Shown piece after piece: positions 6,050 through 6,902 of a stretch of 6,902 nt of DNA; within the stretch, counting starts at the first letter, position 1; each line of letters begins with the position of its first letter. The notes beneath the pieces were generated by a model. The model was not told the DNA's origin and did not search any database. It saw only the letters and a list, made by a program, of their open reading frames with translations. Location: assembly GCA_012962595.1 (NCBI GenBank), contig DTXE01000495.1, positions 1 through 6,902 on the forward strand, read 5' to 3'. The DNA is from Syntrophaceae bacterium. GTDB lineage: Bacteria > Desulfobacterota > DTXE01. The translations under genes were made by a program, and so were the position numbers.

Positions 6050-6902
6050 GCACTATAAAGGCAGTAGAAAAAATTTGAGCAAATCTCCAAACCTTGAAGA
6101 ATTTCGGCCTCCACTTCCAAAAGATATTGAAGAAGAGGTACTCACATTTTATGGGAATCCACAGCCTGAAGGGGGTCGAAAAGACCCTTGGAAAGATTGG
6201 AGCATCTCAATTAAAGGCGATAAATTGAGGGAGATAAGTCCATCCCTTTTCTTTCACAAGTACATGCTTTATCCTGAAAAAGAGAATAAAGGTAGATTTC
6301 TTAAGGCCTTTTGTGAGGCATATAAGCTTCCTGTAGAGATCATAGATGCAGCAAGGTCAAGATTACAAGGAATTATAGAGTCACTGAAAAAACAAGGGTA
6401 TGAAATCTCATCAACTGAAAAGGTTGAGGTTATATGGCGTATGATTGTAGGTCTTGGCTCCGCCTCTCCCCTTGAAACAAATATAACGCTTGATAGAATC
6501 TATGGATATCCATATATCCCCTCTTCTGCGATTAAAGGCACCACAAGGGCATATGCCTTTCAAAAGATCGCAGGTGCTATAGGTTTGAGACCCCTTAGCC
6601 TGAAGGAACGAAAAGAAAAAAGTAAGAGGAAGGAAAGGACCCCTTTTGAGAAACTCGATGCCTTTTTAGAGGAGTCCGACGAGAAGAAACAAAGGGAGCT
6701 ATGGAAAAGCCTTTCAGAAGACACATTTGTGAAAGAATGGAAAATAGATTTAAGTAAACTTGATGAAAAAGAGATAGAAAATTTCCGAATGGTCTTTGGA
6801 ACAACAGGCTCTATAGGTAAAGTTATATTTTTTGATGCCTCGCCTGAATGTCCTCCTGTGCTTGAACTTGACATAATGACCCCTCACCATCTTGAATATT
6901 AC
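6039..6902 (+). CDS. cmr6: Type III-B CRISPR RAMP protein Cmr6 (Cas7 family), 3' end outside window
   Basis: Cmr6 is the Cas7-like subunit that, with Cmr1, caps the crRNA 3' end of the Cmr complex. The frame from ATG 6039 stays open to the window edge, giving 288 residues. An N-terminal part of about 130 residues with SPSLFFHKYMLYPE (67-80) is followed by the RAMP core: GLGSASPLE (138-146), then YGYPYIPSSAIKGTTRAYA (155-173), close to the Y-G-x-P-Y-I-P-x-S-x-I-K-G-x-x-R signature, then MVFGTTGSIGKVIFFDASPE (251-270), and LDIMTPHHLEYY (277-288) at the edge, matching the family's D-I-M-T-P-H motif. A Lys/Glu-rich stretch at about 188-245 separates the two core halves, as is usual. In the family some 50-90 residues normally follow the last motif, so the missing end should be short. 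It overlaps cmr5 by 11 bases. Confidence 0.94.
   Translation, partial: MKDRHYKGSRKNLSKSPNLEEFRPPLPKDIEEEVLTFYGNPQPEGGRKDPWKDWSISIKGDKLREISPSLFFHKYMLYPEKENKGRFLKAFCEAYKLPVEIIDAARSRLQGIIESLKKQGYEISSTEKVEVIWRMIVGLGSASPLETNITLDRIYGYPYIPSSAIKGTTRAYAFQKIAGAIGLRPLSLKERKEKSKRKERTPFEKLDAFLEESDEKKQRELWKSLSEDTFVKEWKIDLSKLDEKEIENFRMVFGTTGSIGKVIFFDASPECPPVLELDIMTPHHLEYY

Noticed and set aside
6560..6874. 104-codon open frame on the - strand opposite cmr6
   Set aside because: Ser/Phe-rich antisense of the Lys/Glu-rich part of cmr6; the + strand frame has clear Cmr6 motifs.

Overview
The window is a canonical type III-B CRISPR-Cas effector operon (Cmr module) read entirely on the + strand. After about 390 bases with no convincing gene, it runs cmr1 (395-1390), cas10/cmr2 (1380-3419), cmr3 (3423-4601), cmr4 (4594-5613), cmr5 (5615-6049) and cmr6 (from 6039, cut off by the window edge at 6902). 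Every subunit of the Cmr backbone is recognisable from family motifs, and none of the six genes is visibly broken.

How the genes work together: Cmr4 and Cmr5 form the two parallel helical filaments of the complex. Cmr3 with Cas10/Cmr2 caps the crRNA 5' tag end, and Cmr1 with Cmr6 caps the 3' end. Cmr4 carries the Asp (D28) expected to cut target RNA. Cas10 carries an intact GGDD Palm motif, expected to make cyclic oligoadenylate (cOA) once target RNA is bound. The most notable feature is that Cas10 begins directly at the region that normally follows the N-terminal HD nuclease domain. The ssDNase domain is therefore absent, and immunity here should rest on target-RNA cutting plus cOA signalling to effectors encoded elsewhere.

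The operon is tightly packed. Genes overlap by 8-11 bases or are separated by 1-3 bases, and a GGAGGAT element recurs as the ribosome binding site at the last three junctions, which suggests translational coupling. No terminator lies inside it. The window contains no CRISPR array, cas6, adaptation genes (cas1/cas2) or CARF/SAVED effector gene, so these must lie outside the window or act in trans.

Organism: strong Shine-Dalgarno sequences, moderately AT-rich DNA, Arg codons mostly AGA/AGG and frequent ATA Ile codons suggest a bacterium, possibly an anaerobic or thermophilic lineage. The taxon cannot be fixed from this sequence. Base composition rises from roughly 30-43% GC in sampled rows of cmr1 and early cmr2 to about 45-57% in sampled rows of cmr3-cmr5.
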